Of a stretch of 64,000 nucleotides of DNA, positions 62,153 through 64,000 are shown piece after piece. This stretch comes from Gymnothorax reevesii. Lineage: Eukaryota > Chordata > Actinopteri > Anguilliformes > Muraenidae. Each line of letters begins with the position of its first letter. Position 1 is the first letter of the stretch. The DNA lies in assembly GCA_029721435.1 (NCBI GenBank), contig CM056573.1, positions 192,881,103 to 192,945,102 on the forward strand, given 5' to 3'. Below the pieces are notes generated by a model. That model worked only from the letters and a program-made list of their open reading frames with translations, was not told where the DNA came from and searched no databases. The translations under genes were made by a program, and so were the position numbers.

Positions 62153-64000
62153 AAATTCCAGCAGGATAACTGCATTAAAACATGTGGCTGCAGTAAGCAA
62201 ATTAAGCTTAGCGGAAATTAAAGCAGGAAGACTTTCTCTTCGCGCATGCCCACTATGCCTTTGTATAGGTTCTGCTTGCCCTTTAAAAATTACACTGCCT
62301 AACATATAATCCAATCGGAATCCAAATTTTAAATGTACTCTCTCTCCCTGCAGTTAACCAGCTTTCAAGCGCTTGATATGCTCTGCAACCCTCCTCCTCC
62401 ACCATCCAAGACTCCCCTTCATCTCTCCTACCGCTCTGGTCCCAAGACTCATCCCTGCAGCAGCCTCTCACCACCACCAGTGTTCACACCCCGGGGGAAA
62501 TTCATCTCTGTGAAGCATCTAATCCTCAGATTCTATAAATGCTTTATTTGTTCAATGCCGGGGTCTAAACGCCAAAGTTCATGTTCATAAATAAATACTT
62601 TGTTAAATATCATATCTCATTGTTTTCTAGTCTTTCCTGATTGAAATGAAGTTTGCTTGGTCTCAGTTGACATATTGGGGAGCAACTCCTGATTTCAATG
62701 TTCAATCATCAGAAAAATTAGGACTTTTATATACAATATCTCTGAATAAGACTCAAATTGCCATCCGATCAGCAAAATAAATCTTTAAAAACATAGTTGC
62801 TATTAGCCAATCAGGGAAAAGCTGCTATTTGACAGGCAAAGCAATGACCAGTAAACATTTAACTTGCAGGGCAAGTTAAAATGCGCAATTGTGTGCCATG
62901 AATGGGAAATTACTTCAAAAACTGCTTTAAAAAAATGTATAAATGCCTCATGTCGCTTGGATCCCATAAAAACCGCTTGTGAGGATATTTCTGCTTGTTT
63001 CTGCTGCATAGAGGAACGATGCTGTTGATATTGGTCACATTTTGACCATAATGTGTTTTAAACATTCCTGGAGCGCAGAGTCGTTCTCCTGTTGACTTTA
63101 TCAAACCTCTCTTTTCCTGATGTGCATCCACTGGGCTGAAATACAATCTTTGCCCGTAGGGGAAATGGTGTTATTTCTCAGGGATGTACCCTGCGATCAT
63201 CCTTTGATAGTATTTATCTAGTTTCAGGACAAGTGTCAAGATCTCTCCAAGTTGTAGCTTTTCGAGTGATTTCAAGTAATGCCCTGCCAATTACATTAAT
63301 ACCTTTTATTAGGTCAAACACTGCATTAGTCTTCCGGTGAAACTAGAAATATGTTGCACTTCAGTATTAGATGTGGTCTTGGGAAATCACGTGCAGTTGA
63401 CCTTATGCATGAAAAAGATACCAAATATCATCTTGCGTGACCTCATTTTAATGACACTCCCAAATGTGTCATCTAATTAACGTGGAAAAAGCCCTCTAAA
63501 ATGTAACTATGCCCTATGCCCTCAATGTTAACATCTCCACCCAGCTCTCGGTAGCCCTGACAGAAAAATACCAGTTAACACTCGGAGGAAATTAGGAATA
63601 GATACAGCGATCTGTCTGTGCGCATATTTTCAGATGTACTGCAAGCAGAAAAATCAGGCCTCAGATGTCCTCATGTCTGTTTGTTGCCCATGAAAAACAT
63701 AAAAGCTGCAAAACACTATTTTATCTCATGTCAATGATAATCAGGTCAGAGTTTAATTTAAGAATATATGAAAATCACAGAGCTCTGGATCCAATTCCTC
63801 TGGACTGGTTACGGAAGTGAGCAGCTACAGGCACTGGGGCAGCAGGGGCGGCGCTCGAACAGGGCTTTGGGGGAGCTGGCACAGACACGTCCCTTTATGA
63901 CAATTAGGATAGTCCTGGCTAGTTCTCAATTATTTTCCTTTATTGACGCATTTTCTAATTATCGTAATTGGCAACTGAATGCACTGTTTCTCTCCATACG
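62153..64000. other. Terminal stretch without recognisable genes
   Basis: Short ORFs occur on both strands without domains. A GC-richer patch at 62340-62520 follows an acceptor-like CTCTCTCCCTGCAG and precedes AATAAATA at about 62588, but its reading frame shows no known protein. The rest is AT-rich and looks like host non-coding DNA. Confidence 0.4.

Overview
The window looks like repeat-dense intergenic or intronic DNA from a ray-finned (teleost) fish. The evidence is its transposon repertoire: Tc1-type elements with long inverted repeats, hAT and PIF/Harbinger elements, two Penelope-like elements, a Gmr1-order Ty3/gypsy element, chromodomain gypsy elements, a DIRS/Ngaro-type tyrosine recombinase, and CR1/L2/jockey-like LINEs. 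I found no intact host protein-coding gene, tRNA, rRNA or CRISPR array. The only plausible host coding sequence is one candidate exon (5124-5306, minus strand). Nearly all long open frames are either broken transposon genes or by-products of tandem repeats whose unit length is, or is close to, a multiple of three.

Layout. 1-9 kb: LINE fragments, a Myb/SANT-domain remnant, a 30-bp minisatellite touching the candidate exon, and a 33-bp satellite of about 70 units. 9-14.4 kb: a Tc1 copy split by a hAT element (8-bp target duplication), itself split by a Harbinger element (CAG duplication), then a chromodomain gypsy remnant with its 3' LTR. 14.4-17 kb: a hairpin and a LINE carrying a solo LTR. 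17-18.2 kb: a short element with a transmembrane/coiled-coil ORF. 18.2-20 kb: a 5'-truncated Penelope-like element with inverted terminal copies that each contain a hammerhead-ribozyme-like fold. 20-26.4 kb: a jockey/I-like LINE interrupted by an antisense LINE with an SGNH-esterase ORF1. 26.6-30.6 kb: a second chromodomain gypsy element. 30.6-36.1 kb: piggyBac-like, THAP, L1 and MITE remnants.

36.1-40.6 kb: a Gmr1-type gypsy element (gag - protease - integrase - RT) cut off inside RT by a 46-bp satellite that runs to 43.2 kb. 44.5-54.8 kb: a near full-length CR1-type LINE holding a Harbinger element and, separately, an LTR that holds a LINE fragment that holds a Tc1 element (four levels). 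54.8-64 kb: microsatellite, a LINE fragment, a tyrosine-recombinase gene remnant, and a second Penelope-like element bounded by a 16-bp direct repeat and interrupted by a hAT MITE. The last 1.8 kb contains nothing I recognise.

The genes do not form a pathway. They are successive insertions, and the target-site duplications give a relative chronology for them. The items most worth a second look are the hammerhead-like folds, the splice-donor minisatellite, the transmembrane ORF element and the chimeric LTR-transposase ORF.
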